64,000 nt of DNA from Microglena sp. YARC (taxonomy: Eukaryota > Chlorophyta > Chlorophyceae > Chlamydomonadales > Chlamydomonadaceae), in the NCBI GenBank assembly GCA_022414725.1, contig CM039462.1, positions 60,771,642-60,835,641 on the forward strand. Reading direction: 5' to 3'. The translations under genes were made by a program, and so were the position numbers. Of the stretch, positions 33,781-44,582 are shown one piece after another (positions within the stretch are counted from its first letter, which is position 1; every line of letters starts with the position of its first letter). Under the pieces are notes generated by a model. It saw only the letters and a list, made by a program, of their open reading frames with translations. It was not told the DNA's origin and did no database searches.

Positions 33781-34059
33781 TAACAGCTTTAAGGCAGATG
33801 CCCTGTCTGGCTATTCAGCCAAACCAACTGGGACATATTGCACCTTTAGGCAGACACAATCAGCTATCCAGAACTGCTGAAATAATGGGGTTCAGCTCAG
33901 TGGCTGGCTCAAGGAGCTGCCTACCGATAGAAGATACTGCTCTCAGCTGAAAAAGATAGCTATGATCTTCACTTCTACAGTAATATGCCTCCTTCGGTCA
34001 CAAACCAAGGTATGTAGGCTGATGCCTGTAGCCTGTCAGGGAAAGATAATTTTATTCCA

Positions 34060-34200
34060 TTGTTGTAGATCCGCCATAGTCATCGGCCATAGTCATTCCA
34101 TAGTCATTCCATTGTTGTAGATCGGCCATAGTCATTGGCCATTGTTGTAGATCGGCCATAGTCATTCCATTGTTGTAGATCGACCTTAGTCATCCCAATC
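34060..34200. repeat. Short repeat of CATAGTCATTCCATTGTTGTAG
   Basis: Four to five partial units of GATCGGCCATAGTCATT and CCATTGTTGTAG. The following 34195-34345 shares CCGCTCCACAACATC and CGCAGGGTACAAGCAAT with 14945-15005. Confidence 0.8.
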
Positions 34201-34265
34201 CAAGACCGCTCCACAACATCTGGGGTGGTGGTGTGTGTGTGTGTGGTGGTGGTGGTGGTGTGTGT

Positions 34266-34295
34266 GGGGGGGGGGGGGGGGGGGGGGGGGGGGGG
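34266..34295 (+). repeat. Poly-G run of 30
   Basis: An uninterrupted G tract after GT-rich sequence. It is one of several long G or C tracts in the window, with 475-500, 50642-50673, 60431-60475 and 60961-60995. Its exact length is likely to be unreliable in any assembly. Confidence 0.9.
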
Positions 34296-34369
34296 CTTCC
34301 ATCCTCAAACAGAAAATCGCAGGGTACAAGCAATAACTCAACGAGGCAAAGAAAGATGCGATTTTATAT

Positions 34370-36142
34370 TCTTAATTATACGAAGTGGTTTATCTTGGAT
34401 GAGCTGCCGCACACAAGAGAGCAGCAGACAATTACAAATATAGTCACATGCAACTGCACCACTTTTCTACGCTACACATTGACTTTTCAAGCACACTAAG
34501 TGGTTTCTTATAGTGGAGCTGCCATGCACAAATGTAGTCACATGCAACTGTACATCAACTTATGAAGTCCACAAAGTGTTTTCTTATAGTGAATGTGCCA
34601 TGCATAAATACCGTCACATGCAACTGTACATCGAATTCTCAAGTGCACAAAGTGGTTTCTTATAGTGGAGCTGCCGTACACAAGAGATCAGCTTACACAC
34701 AAATTGTGTGCAAGGGTGTAGGCTGTTGGAATATTTGAATTGGAGGGGGGGGGGGGGGGGGGGGGCGGAGATATAAGCTTCTATCCGCGCAGAGGGGTCT
34801 ATTGTCTAAAATCTAAGTTGAAGACCTTCCTGAGGCGAGGGATCAACAGTTGAAAGCGGCGAGAGGACAGGGAGAAGAATTGATCACAATAATTGATTAT
34901 GTGAATTGATTACAAGAATTGATAACAAGAATTGATTACGAGAATTGATTACAAGAATTGATAACAAGAATTGATTACAAGAATTGATTATGTGAATTCA
35001 TTACAAGAATTGATTATGTGAATTCATTACAGAAATTGATTACAAGAATTGATTCTGTGAATTCATTACAAAAATTGATTACAAGAATTGATTATGTGAA
35101 TTCATTACAAAAATTGATTACAAGAATTGATTATGTGAATTCATTACAAAAGTTGATTACAATAATCGATTATGTGAATTCATTCCAAAAATTGATTAAA
35201 AAAAATGATTATGTGACCTGGTTCCTTCTGGTTGTGCTGCCATACACAAAAGACCTACCATGCACAAGCATCGTCACATTAATTTGGGGAACGGCAACTA
35301 ACTAATATTATAGTGTCACAATAATATATGTTTTTCAAATAAATTTAAAATTCTGGTGAGACGTATTCATTCGCTAATATTTACTAGCTCCACCTTCCCT
35401 ACATATATGTCGATCTCTAAATTACACAAAAGGGTTTCTTAAAGCTGAGCTGTCATGCTAAAATATAGTCACATGCGACTAAATATTGATCTCTAAATTA
35501 CACAAAGTGGTTTTTATAGCTGAGCTGTCATGCTCAAATATAGTAACATGCGACTATGTATCAATCTCTGAATTACACAAAGTGGTTTCTAATAGGTGAA
35601 CTACCATGCATGCACAAAATATTAACCTGCAATTGTTGTGGTTGCCCCCAGTGCAAGCCAACAAGCTGGTCCCCTCAACCTCACGCCTCACAATAAGGAG
35701 TACTATTTATTTATGTCATCACATGCAATTACATAGAATGATGGATTACATGAGCTGCTTCCTCTTGGAGGAGCATTCACCATCCATGTATAGACGGTCG
35801 GATTAAATGAACTAGTTCCCTCTTGGTTGAGCTGCCATTCACGAGAGAGCAGCTGACAAATATGAATTCAGATACAACTATATTTTGACTTCTTAATCAT
35901 GCAATTGGTTTATTTGATTTTGAGCTGCCAAACACAAGAGAGCAACTTCAACAAATATTGTGTGCAACTGTGTATAATTGGATGACATGAATTGGTCCAA
36001 TTCAGATTTAGCTGCCATGTACAAAAGAGCGGCTTCAACAAATATTGTGTGCAACTGTGTATAATTTGGATGGCATGAATTGGTCCGTTTTGATTGAGCT
36101 GCCATACACAAGAGAGTAGCTTAAACAAATGTTGTGTGCAAC
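34370..36142. repeat. Diverged tandem units of about 85-110 bp
   Basis: Units with CACAAAGTGGTTTCTTATAG, GAGCTGCCATGCACAA, ATAGTCACATGCAACTG and later TTGTGTGCAACTGTGTATAA. A block of AATTGATTACAAGAATTGAT repeats (16-bp core) occupies 34880-35215. No coding signal. Confidence 0.8.
35285..35401. mobile_element. TGGGG/TAGGG-ended MITE, GCAACTA subtype
   Basis: Starts TGGGGAACGGCAACTAACTA and ends CTCCACCTTCCCTA. The text ATAGTGTCACAATAA and AATTCTGGTGAGACG matches the MITE at 56242-56622 in inverted orientation. Flanks CATTAATT and CATATATG match at only 5 of 8. Confidence 0.65.
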
Positions 36143-36587
36143 CGAGGGGGGGGGGCAAGAAAAAAGCTGCCGTACCGCACCTTCGCTTTGGATAGAGCCT
36201 ATCCTCAAACTATATAAAAAAAAAAATTTTTTTTAGCCAAAAATGAAGTTGTACAAAAGTTAGAGGGTCCAATGTTTTTTTCAACCAAAGCGGCCCAAAT
36301 CTTAACTTCGCCATAAATCACGTTTGGGTAACCCCATGAAAGATGTAAGAGCATAACTGAAATGGGCTTTAAAAGATCTTTCGAATGACCCCCATTTTAG
36401 GGGGGGTAGTGTGAGGTAATTGGGTTTTAGGAGGGGGGTGGGGTGGGGTGGGGGGGGGAGTAAAAAAACTTTTAGCCAACTTTATTTTCCCCCTCTTTTT
36501 GTATGAAACGTCCACAATTCCAACTCCCATCTGAATCGGACACCATATCGAAGGTGCGGTCCAAAATCTGTCTTTCTGCCCCCCCCC
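36143..36587. mobile_element. MITE with G-run termini and 10-bp target duplication
   Basis: Terminal inverted repeats of about 45 bp, imperfect: a G tract, CAAGAAAAAAG or CAGAAAGACAG, then ACCGCACCTTCG. The array sequence TGTGTGCAAC is duplicated on both sides (36133-36142 and 36588-36597). The 445-bp interior has an A11-T8 tract and no open frame. Long terminal repeats with a 9-10 bp duplication resemble Mutator-like MITEs; that class is inferred. Confidence 0.8.
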
Positions 36588-36662
36588 TGTGTGCAACTGC
36601 GTATAATTTGGATGACATGAATTGGTCTGTTTTGATTAAGCTGCTATGCACGAGAGCGGCAT

Positions 36663-36898
36663 TTATCTACGTATTGGTGGAGCCCCCCCTTGAGGGGGGG
36701 CGAGAGCCCCCAGATTCACCCTGTTGTCTGTCTGTGCAAGCTACCGATCGAAGATACAAAGCCTGACAAGTCAGCCAACTGTCTAATAACTAACTGGCTT
36801 CGGTCAGCTCCATCGTTGCCACCTGTCGATCCATTGCTGACACTCTCCGCCAATTTTTTGTGTCGCTTGTAGCGCTGCAAAGGACTTGTTCCTATTGA
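36663..36898 (-). repeat. Inverted-pair repeat, right copy
   Basis: Minus strand reads GTSPLQRYKRHKKLAE and GGNDGADRSQLVIRQLAD, aligning without gaps to the left copy at 30090-30312. It ends in the same hairpin, GGGGGCTCTCGCCCC..GGGGGCTCCACC. The copies lie outward end to outward end, 6.4 kb apart. Confidence 0.75.
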
Positions 36899-37079
36899 AA
36901 TAATTTTCACCACAAGAAGTGGGGCCCCGTACACAAAACAGCGCCCACTGAGGATTCAGAAAAAAAGGCAGAGAAAGTCCTACAGAAGTAGGAAGCTAGC
37001 GTCGGAAAGGCCAACATGCAAATGAAGGCTCATGAAACCATCTCGACTTTTGAATTACACAAATACGTACATATATACA

Positions 37080-37970
37080 AACACATGGAACACTGCACCC
37101 TCACTGGATGAAGTAACACTAACACTCGACAGAAAGGAAGCACTCATACACAGGAGCGTGAAACTGAAGGCACTTATTCAATAACTCTAGCATTGAAGCT
37201 CTAAAATAAGGTCGACAGAGCACTGAGGGGGCACTTCAGGAAGCACTTGAAAAAGCAGTCATACACAGAAGTATGAGACTGAAGGCGCTCAGTACAGATC
37301 TGTAGCTTTAAAGGAGGGTTGTCAGATCACTGAGGGAGCACTTGAGAAAGCACTCAATAATAGAAGCGTGAGCCTGAAGGCGCTCAGTACAAAGTTGTTA
37401 GAGAACTGAGGGTGCGCAAAAGAAAGAACTCATTGACAAGAGCGTGAGCCTGAAGGCGCTCAGTACAAAGTTGTTAGAGAACTGAGGGAGCCCAAAAGAA
37501 AGAACTCAATAACAAGAGTGTGAGCCTTAAGGCGCTCAGCAGACAACTCAAGCTTTCAAGGAGGGTCGTCAGATCACTGAGGAATCACTTCAAGAATCAC
37601 TTGACGACGCACATAAAAAAGCACTCAAGAATGTGCATGAAGCACTCAAGAACTCAAGAATGCGCATGAAGAATCAATTCAGAAAGCACTGCCAAATACA
37701 CGGAAATCACTATAACATCCACACGAGCAAACGCTTTAGGGGGCACGTGGGAAAGCACATGGGAAAAAATCACGTGGGAACGCACTTGGGAGTTCAAGTG
37801 CACTGTGCAAACGATTCAGGCAGCACAAAAAGCACTTGTGAAAGCTCGTAAGAAACCAAGCAATGCGCGAAACAAACATGTCAGAAATAACTTTTAAATG
37901 TACAAATGAAATGAAAGCACGTAAGAAAGCTCTTAAGGAGTCTCCTTAGAGGAGCTGAACCCCAAGAATA
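37080..37970. repeat. Tandem units of about 90-130 bp
   Basis: Units contain GAGCGTGAGCCTGAAGGCGC, TCAGTACAAAGTTGTTAGAG and ACTGAGGG..CACTT..GAAAGCACT. The GCACTCAAGAA motif recurs to 37860. No gene is seen. Confidence 0.8.
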
Positions 37971-38359
37971 TGCTAGTGATGGGATACCTAGGATGGTTGT
38001 GGTTGGTGTGCTGCACGGAGTTGAATAAGAAGTCAGATTACTGTATGGTGGTGGTTTATGGAGGTGGTGATGGTGGGGTGGTGGTAGTGGTGGTATACTT
38101 AAGGAGTCTCTGAAGAGGAGCTGGACCCCAAGAGTCGTAGTTAACTCTTAAAGGCAGTGTGATGCTCTAAACTGCCTCTCCTGTGTTTAAGGTTGGGCAC
38201 GTCCGATCAATGTCGACTGGCGCTCGTAGTTTGAAATCTCTCTGGTGCTCTCTTGAATGCTGGGGATTTCTATTTTTACTAATATTCATAAGACAGCACT
38301 GCTTGGAGCACTTCATAAGTACTGGAGAAGGGCTTCTGTGCTAGTGCTCTTGTCCAACT

Positions 38360-38765
38360 TCAACAGCACACATACAAACACTTTTAAAAATACACGTGTA
38401 CATACACTCGTACTTGTACATACACTTTTACACCTACAAACACACACATACATCCACAAACACTCGTACACGTCCACACACACATAAATGTACATACATT
38501 CGTACACGTACATACACACATACATGTACACACGCCTGTAAACAGGGGTACGCTCTAGTGCAGACTCTCCATTCCCAAGATCCATCTGCATGGCTATCTC
38601 ACATCTAGTTTCATAGAATCACCTTCAATCTAGTTTCGTACTATCACCTTCAATCTAGTTCCATACAATCACCATAAATATAGTTTCATGCAATCACCAT
38701 AAATATAGTTGCATACAATCACCTTTGATCTAGTTTCATGCTATCACCTTGCCTCCTCTGCCTCA
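38360..38765. repeat. ACATACA microsatellite and a 31-bp tandem repeat
   Basis: 38365-38540 is rich in ACACATACA and CGTACA. 38605-38755 has five units of ATCTAGTTTCATACAATCAC with CTTCA or CATAA linkers. Confidence 0.85.
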
Positions 38766-39044
38766 TCATCACATCATCATCACATCATCTTGTCCTCCTC
38801 CTCTTCCTCCTCCTTCTCCCTCATCTTCCTATCTTGCATCTTCTTCTCCTCCTCCTTCATCTTCACCTTCCATCTTCTCTTCTCGTGAAACTATACATCA
38901 TAACTCATATGCCATGCGAGCGCCTATTCAGTCGTGCTCGCAATACACTAGCAATAGAACCCGCAATAAGCCGTGAACTGGGCTGATGGGCTTTAATCGT
39001 ACTCGCAATACACTAGCAATAGGACTAGTCACTAGCCACAACAC

Positions 39045-39260
39045 TTTTTCCAGGACAGCCAGCAGCTTATCCAGCTCGCCATCTGCCCGCTCATCATTAA
39101 CACCATCTCTTGGCCTTGTTACTGACAGCTAGATTGTCCAGGTCGCCCAGCAACGCATCAAGCTCGCCATGCATTATAGACTCTACCTGTTGGCCTTGTT
39201 ACAGACAGCTGGATTGTCCAGGTCACCCAGCAACGTATCCAGCTCGCTATCTACCCATGC
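39045..39260 (-). repeat. Three copies of the AP2-gene C-terminal codons
   Basis: Minus-strand translations ELDTLLGDLDN (39240-39190), ELDALLGDLDN (39165-39110) and ELDKLLAVLEK (39085-39045) copy ELDALLAVLDNSS at the end of the AP2 gene. They lie directly downstream of its stop codon and are separated from it only by a MITE. Confidence 0.88.
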
Positions 39261-39268
39261 ATTATAGG

Positions 39269-39424
39269 TAGGGGTCGGCACATCACATGAGATTGGCCAG
39301 ACCTGTATTTGTATCATTAAAAAATCGTCACATGATATCACATGGAAGCAGCTGTTTTTCTCGAGTCACACAGCAACATCATATGATGGCATGATATCAT
39401 ATGATATCATATTGCCTATCCCTA
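39269..39424. mobile_element. hAT-like MITE (TAGGG ends) at the AP2-gene stop codon
   Basis: Element TAGGGGTCGGCA..TGCCTATCCCTA, 156 bp, with a perfect 8-bp target duplication ATTATAGG at 39261-39268 and 39425-39432. The duplication overlaps the TAA stop codon of the AP2 gene (39426-39428). The interior is rich in CATATGATATCA, as in the copies at 21936 and 23509. Confidence 0.9.
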
Positions 39425-39425
39425 A

Positions 39426-42400
39426 TTATAGGCACCACTTGGGGGCCTTATGGGCCGCTTGGCTTGAATTGTCCAAGACAGCCAGCAGCGCATCAAGCTC
39501 GGGAGGGTCGTTAAAGCCTGGCCCATCCCACCAAGGTCGCTTTGCGCTTACTCTGCCAGGCCCGTGGAACAGAGCAGGCGGGGAGGCACATGATCTCTCC
39601 AGATTTGGGTATGCCTGCACCCCTCCATGCATTCGGGTTCCTCCACCAACCAGATCCCCTCCTGCCTCTCCACCACTCTGCTCCCTCCTCATCTGTGGCC
39701 CCTTGGTAGTCTGGGCTGTGACCCTGGGCGAAGGAGCAGAAGCATCTAGAACCAGGGAGGGTGGACCAAAACTGTGTGGAGGCTTCACAGCTTGCTGAAC
39801 GCACAGCTTTTCTGAGGAAACCAAGCCACTACTGTTACCAATAACAATGCCACTGCCGGCACCAGTGATTTGGCAGTTGCTGGGGTTGCCCACGCTGTTG
39901 GGGTGGTTAGTGGTGATGAGGGGGCTGGGGCTATGTTGCTGCCTGCCCAGGCTCTGGGTGAGGCTGACAGCGAGACTGGCAGCATTGGAGGTACCTAGCT
40001 GTTGACTCTTTCCCTGGCTGTCCCTGCCGTCCTTTTCAGTCATCTGCGCATCGTTGCTCTTGGCACCGCCTGGAGTGCTGTTGGGGACAGGGAAGTACCG
40101 GTAGGGTTGGCCTTTACCAACAGTTGTGTTGCTGTCTTTGGTGTTGGGGGCAGTGCCAGCACCAGCGTTGGCTGCCTTGCTGTCTTTGGAGGGGGAGGCC
40201 ACGCCAGCAGCAGCAGGTGACAGCCCATTCACGGTATCTCTCCCATGGTGGCTGCCGCGCGCATGACTAGGGTTCCTTAGGCCACTGTTTCTGTGGCTGG
40301 GTTCCCCTCCGTCCCTCTTGCCCATGTTGACTCCCTTCTTCTGGCCCCTGGCCGCAGGCACTGCCAAGTTCTCCTTGCTGGTATGAGGCTGGCGTGCCAC
40401 GACAGCCTTCGAATCACCTCCAGTCTGTTGGGCGGTGACAGCCTGGTTGGCACCCACCCGAGGGAGGGAGCCTGCACTCTGGGGCGAAGCAAAAGCCTGC
40501 TGGTGGGCACTAGCTGCCTGGTGCTGGCCCTGGGGGCCGTCTCCAGCCTGTTGCATCCTGCCAGCCTGGTTTCCATTTGCAGCCTGGTGCACACCCTCAG
40601 CCTGGTGGTCGTCTGCAGCCTGCTGCACCATATCACTCTCTTGATTGATCTCGCCAGCTAAGCCTTGAGTATACGCAGCATTGGCGGCGTCCTCGAAGCT
40701 CAGCATGTTGCCAGCAGCATCGTAGTACAGTGGCCGAGGAAGGTTTGTCACGCCACGCATCCCCCTGTGTTTTAGGACAGCCATGTCAAAGGCAATGGCC
40801 GCTTCGATCTCTGAGGGGAAGGCTCCCAGGTACTGCATCATAGTGGTGGGTGGGTGAGACGTTAGTTTGATTGTCTGTCTTCGAGTCTTTGGTCTGTTTA
40901 CCTGCCTATCTGTCTGTCTCTCTGTCCTTCTTTGTGTTACCTAGCATATCTTAGTTGTCTCACAATCTCACCAGGTATTTATCGCCGTCCAACCTTCCCA
41001 TGCTGGGCCTCTGTCTGTCTATCTGTCTGTCTGTCTGTCTGTAAACTATAATATTGTACTATAAACACAATGTCACCAGGTATTTATCGCCGCCTACCCT
41101 TTCCATGCGGGGCCTCTGTCTGTCTGTCTGCCTGTAAACTAGCATATTGTACTCTTCACACAATCTTACCAGGTATTTGTCGCCGTCCACCCTTCCCATG
41201 CGTGCCTCCCATCGTTTGTTTGGCTCGCTAGGCTGAGCTTGCCCGTTGGTGGACTGGTGCAGGGTAACACCTCGGTACCTGCGGATGTGGGATGGATGGC
41301 TTGGCGCTAGTTTTTCCTGCCCTCTACATGTCTGTACATCACATTCCTCTGTATTGTAACCTCTATATCTTAACAGTGTTATTTATTTGTATTGAACTCC
41401 TGTCATTTTCCATTCCCATCATTTTCATCAGCAAAAGTCTGGACCCATGTTCAAAATTGCATCACAGAATATTAAAGCTATTCAAGCTATTCAAAATTCT
41501 ATCATAAGTATCATTAGCTATTCAAGCTATTCAAAAGCTACTCGAGATATTCAGAATTCCATCAAAAGCATCATACTGAATTCAAGCTATTCATAGGCTA
41601 TTCAAGCTATTCAAAAATGCATCAGAAGCTCACTTTGAAACTCCTCGTGCAAAGCCACTGCTGCCTCGACGGAGAGCAGCGATGACTTCTTCTCTTGGAA
41701 GGTTTCTCAGGTCATCAATCTCCTCTGCATATGTGTCCAAACCTGCAGGGCAGTGCAAGGTGGTCGGTTCGGTACAGAAAGCGTGCAAGTAAGTTGGATG
41801 GTGAAATATTGAATGCAGTTATGCAGTTTGTGGTGGCTAGAGGCTCTGTTGGTGAGGGGAGGAGAGGGGATGGTCTATCCTCTTACCGATGTTGAGCTTG
41901 GCCGACTAAACTCTAAACCCTAAACCCTACAGTCACACATTGATATCCTCTTACCGAAGTTGAGCTTGGCCGACTCCCCCCAGAAAGCAATGGCTGCTCT
42001 GTCATAAGCCTGCGCCGCCTCCATCTCTGACGCGTATCCACCCAAGTAGACCTGCGGCATTGTCACGCAGACATGTCCTTTAGCCCATTTGGCTACCGGT
42101 GGACTGTAACATGCATACACATAGGAGGGAGCACGGAGGGAAGGTCTCTACCTCTTCCAAGGCGGAAAGTCTGAAATTTGTGAACCCGGCCAGGGCTCGA
42201 ACTGCCGACCCGTTTGTTTGATGCTGGGTAATACTATACCATAAAGCCAGAGCTCAATAAATGAAGATCAAGAAAGCGACTCTTGAATTTTGTTGGTTAA
42301 AGACTGGTTGAAAGACCCCCACGGATATTGTGGAGTGGTTGTGTCCTGGTTTAATAATGGCATGCCTGCCAAAGCAATAAATGTATATTGTCTGGAATAT

Positions 42401-44253
42401 ATATCATATGGAATTAATGCTGATAATAATGCTTGCTTGCTGCAATATTGACTCTATGTTGCTAAGGATTTGTTGGAGGTCCCCTCCCAGGTGTTGTGGA
42501 GCGGGCTTGTCTTGGGCCAACAATGGCCTGTCGATGACAATGTAATGTAATGTCAGCACGGATATATGTTACCGTACAGGGGGGAGCCAAATAAGTCAAG
42601 TAGGCTTAAAGACCTGTCTATGTCATTGTTATGAGCGTTAGCATGGATCGCTCACCTGCTTGCCACGGGATCGGCCGTTCTTGGCACCAGCCTTGGTGCT
42701 TTTTGCGCGGATAAAAGACGAATCCCACAAGTGAGCTTCCCACTTTCCAGTATGTCGATGGCGTGTGACTCCCCTGAAGGTGCTGCTGCCAGATCTGCCG
42801 CCAGATAAACAAGGTTTCAGGAGGGGTTTTCTGAAACCAACACGTGATGACGTGGTCATATCAATCGTGCGATCATGTTGTCGAGTTATGTTGAGCTTTT
42901 GGTAGTGAGGTGCGCCCCTCTCCTCATGTAGGTAGGTATTTACAGTCCTGGGGTAGCAAAATAGGCTTAAGGGACTTGCCCGAACTTAAAAATAGGACAG
43001 GCGGCAGAGCGAGCAATAGCCTGTCGATGACAAAGTTATGCAATGTTATTTAATGTAATGTTAGTTAAAGAAACAAGCCCTGGAAGTATGTATGTGACAG
43101 TCAAAGCGTTTCACAATCCTATGTGACAGTCAAAGCATTTCACAATCCTCATCTTGTCTCCCCCCGCGCAATCAATGCTCTTTCTATTTAGCCCATCCTG
43201 GCACGGTTGGGCGAGTCACTTTAGCTTATTTGGCCTACCTCTGGATTGTAACATGAATACATACTTGACTCACCCCGAGTACTTCCAGTTCTGGGTGGAT
43301 GCCCCAGGTTTTGAACCTTGTTTCCCCCCGGCTTGGGCCTGATTCGTAGACGCCTTCTTCGACGGCTTTCCTCCAGTAGACTTCTTGCTTCCTTTGCCAT
43401 CTTGACCTGTAATTTTTTTTGTACCAGATTTAGTGTTGATTAAACTAGACCCTCCTGTTAATCTAGAGTGTTCTTGTATGTATATAACTATGTATGTATA
43501 TTACAGTCCAGGGGTAGGCCAAATAGGCTGAAAGGACTTGCCCAACCGTGGTAGAAAGGGCTTCAAAATAAAAAGGAAATTGATGAACTGAACCCCAAAC
43601 AATCGTTTTACCGACGGGGGCCTTGAGTTCGTGCTACAGTGATCATCTAATTGTATAATATACTTCGAGGGTGTTCTTGGCAATTCGTCTTCCGCAGTAA
43701 AAACAAAATTACCAGGAAAATGTAGACACGAGCAAATCATTTTTATTTTTTACCCCTGGACTGTAGCATACATTTGCATGTCAGAGAAGACAAATTGACA
43801 TTGGTTACATAGCTTCAGCCAGCAATTTGGTGTGTATGTTACATTCCAGGGGTAGCCAAATAGGCTAAATGGACTTACCTACCCTTGATGCATAAATTGC
43901 AGTAATATAATTGAGCTTGGATACAGTACATAGCTCCAGCCAACAATTTGGCTAATCACCGTTTTCAGCAGTACACAAAAATAGCTGTAAAAGGCTACAA
44001 TGAAAAATGCAACATACACACCTTGACCTTGATCCTCATTGGAGTCGCCGTTGGGTGGTCCACCTAAGGCCAATTCTGAGCATACTTTCGGGAGGACCTC
44101 AACAGGGGTGTTGTTGTGGGGCCACTTGGGCCAGAGGATGGAGTCCAGTAGGGACTCGGAGGACAGGGGTGGGTGGGTGGAGCATTCAAAGTGCCTAGGG
44201 CTCCGCATATTGTTGATGTCTCCGGAACTGAAGAGGGCTGACGGTCTCGGCAT
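39426..44253 (-). CDS. Double-AP2 transcription factor, AINTEGUMENTA-like
   Basis: A nuclear DNA-binding regulator of the AP2/ANT group. Exons: 44253-44022, 43406-43274, 42794-42656, 42051-41955, 41742-41634, 41278-41170 and 40832-39426; all borders are GT-AG and phases join to 741 codons. AP2 repeat 1 is STFRGVTRHRHTGKWEAHLW to YLGGYASEMEAAQAYDRAAI. The linker YAEEIDDLRNLPREEVIAAL and SSGFARGVSK is typical of ANT/PLETHORA/WRI1. AP2 repeat 2 is YRGVTLHQ to RWEARMGRVDGDKYL and YLGAFPSEIEAAIAFDMAVL. A Lys/Ser-rich segment (exon 2) precedes repeat 1. The long last exon is rich in Gln, Ala and Ser and ends ELDALLAVLDN. The start at 44253 is the first ATG after an acceptor-like ACACAG, so an earlier exon is possible. 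Confidence 0.92.
40860..41169 (-). repeat. Two copies of the second-AP2-repeat exon end
   Basis: The end of the exon 41278-41170 (MGRVDGDKYL then GTAAGATTGTG) recurs at 41060-41115 and 40970-41010. Both still have GGCGATAAATACCTG followed by GTGACATTGTG or GTGAGATTGTG. CTGTCTGT repeats lie between. The nearer-to-consensus donor GTGAGA belongs to the copy farthest from the exon. Confidence 0.92.
41395..41633. repeat. ATTCAAGCTATTCAAAA repeat
   Basis: Eight or so imperfect units of GCTATTCAAGCTATTCA in the intron after the linker exon of the AP2 gene. No copy of that exon's end is evident. Confidence 0.8.
41870..41950 (-). repeat. Copy of the first-AP2-repeat exon end
   Basis: 41875-41910 repeats, on the minus strand, GTCGGCCAAGCTCAACNTCG and the donor GTAAGAGGAT of exon 42051-41955. 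A short CCCTAAACCCTA tract sits between the copies. Confidence 0.9.
42060..42265 (-). mobile_element. Second tRNA-like SINE
   Basis: Minus strand: TATGGTATAGTATTACCCAG (A-box region), GGCAGTTCGAGCCCTGGCCG (B-box region), then a body that ends in repeat B (ACAGTCCACCGGTAGCC, 42060-42115). This ties repeat B to a tRNA-derived head. The copy is inserted next to the acceptor of the AP2-gene exon at 42051. Confidence 0.65.
42300..42655. repeat. Related repeat fragments in the AP2-gene intron 3
   Basis: GTTGGAAGA/GTTGGAGGTCCCC and CAATGTAATGTAATG segments occur at 42305-42380 and 42460-42550. A diverged repeat B fragment lies at 42565-42625. No exon. Confidence 0.5.
43498..43880. repeat. Repeats B and D in AP2-gene intron 1
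   Basis: 43498-43660 is a long plus-orientation copy of repeat B, to GAGTTCGTGCTACAGTGATC. 43680-43830 is an inverted repeat D. 43838-43880 is a second, short repeat B, and 43930-43990 another inverted repeat D. Confidence 0.75.
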
Positions 44254-44582
44254 GATTTCTTCGAAGCTGCTGCTGTTTCGGGTGAAGTGACAAGATGCCT
44301 CCTGTGTAGATTGGAGAATAAGAATAAGACGGATTGTCTGAACTTGAACTGTTGAATGATTGCTTGAATTGATTACTTGGAATTTAAATTTAAATTTGAC
44401 TGTTGATTGAATAATAATAATTCAAATTATAGAGGATGAAGAATTATTTTATGGTCATATAAGCCTGCAGGCGTCTGACCATATGCAAAATAAAATGCGT
44501 CTTTCCATGCTTTACCCACGGAAACCAGGGAGTTCATGACTCCTGTGCTGATTGGTACGTGATTAGAGATGTATGCTTGTCA

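Noticed and set aside
41912..41934. Telomere-like CCCTAAACCCTA
   Set aside because: Only two units, inside an intron between two exon-end copies; not a telomere or clear interstitial telomeric array.
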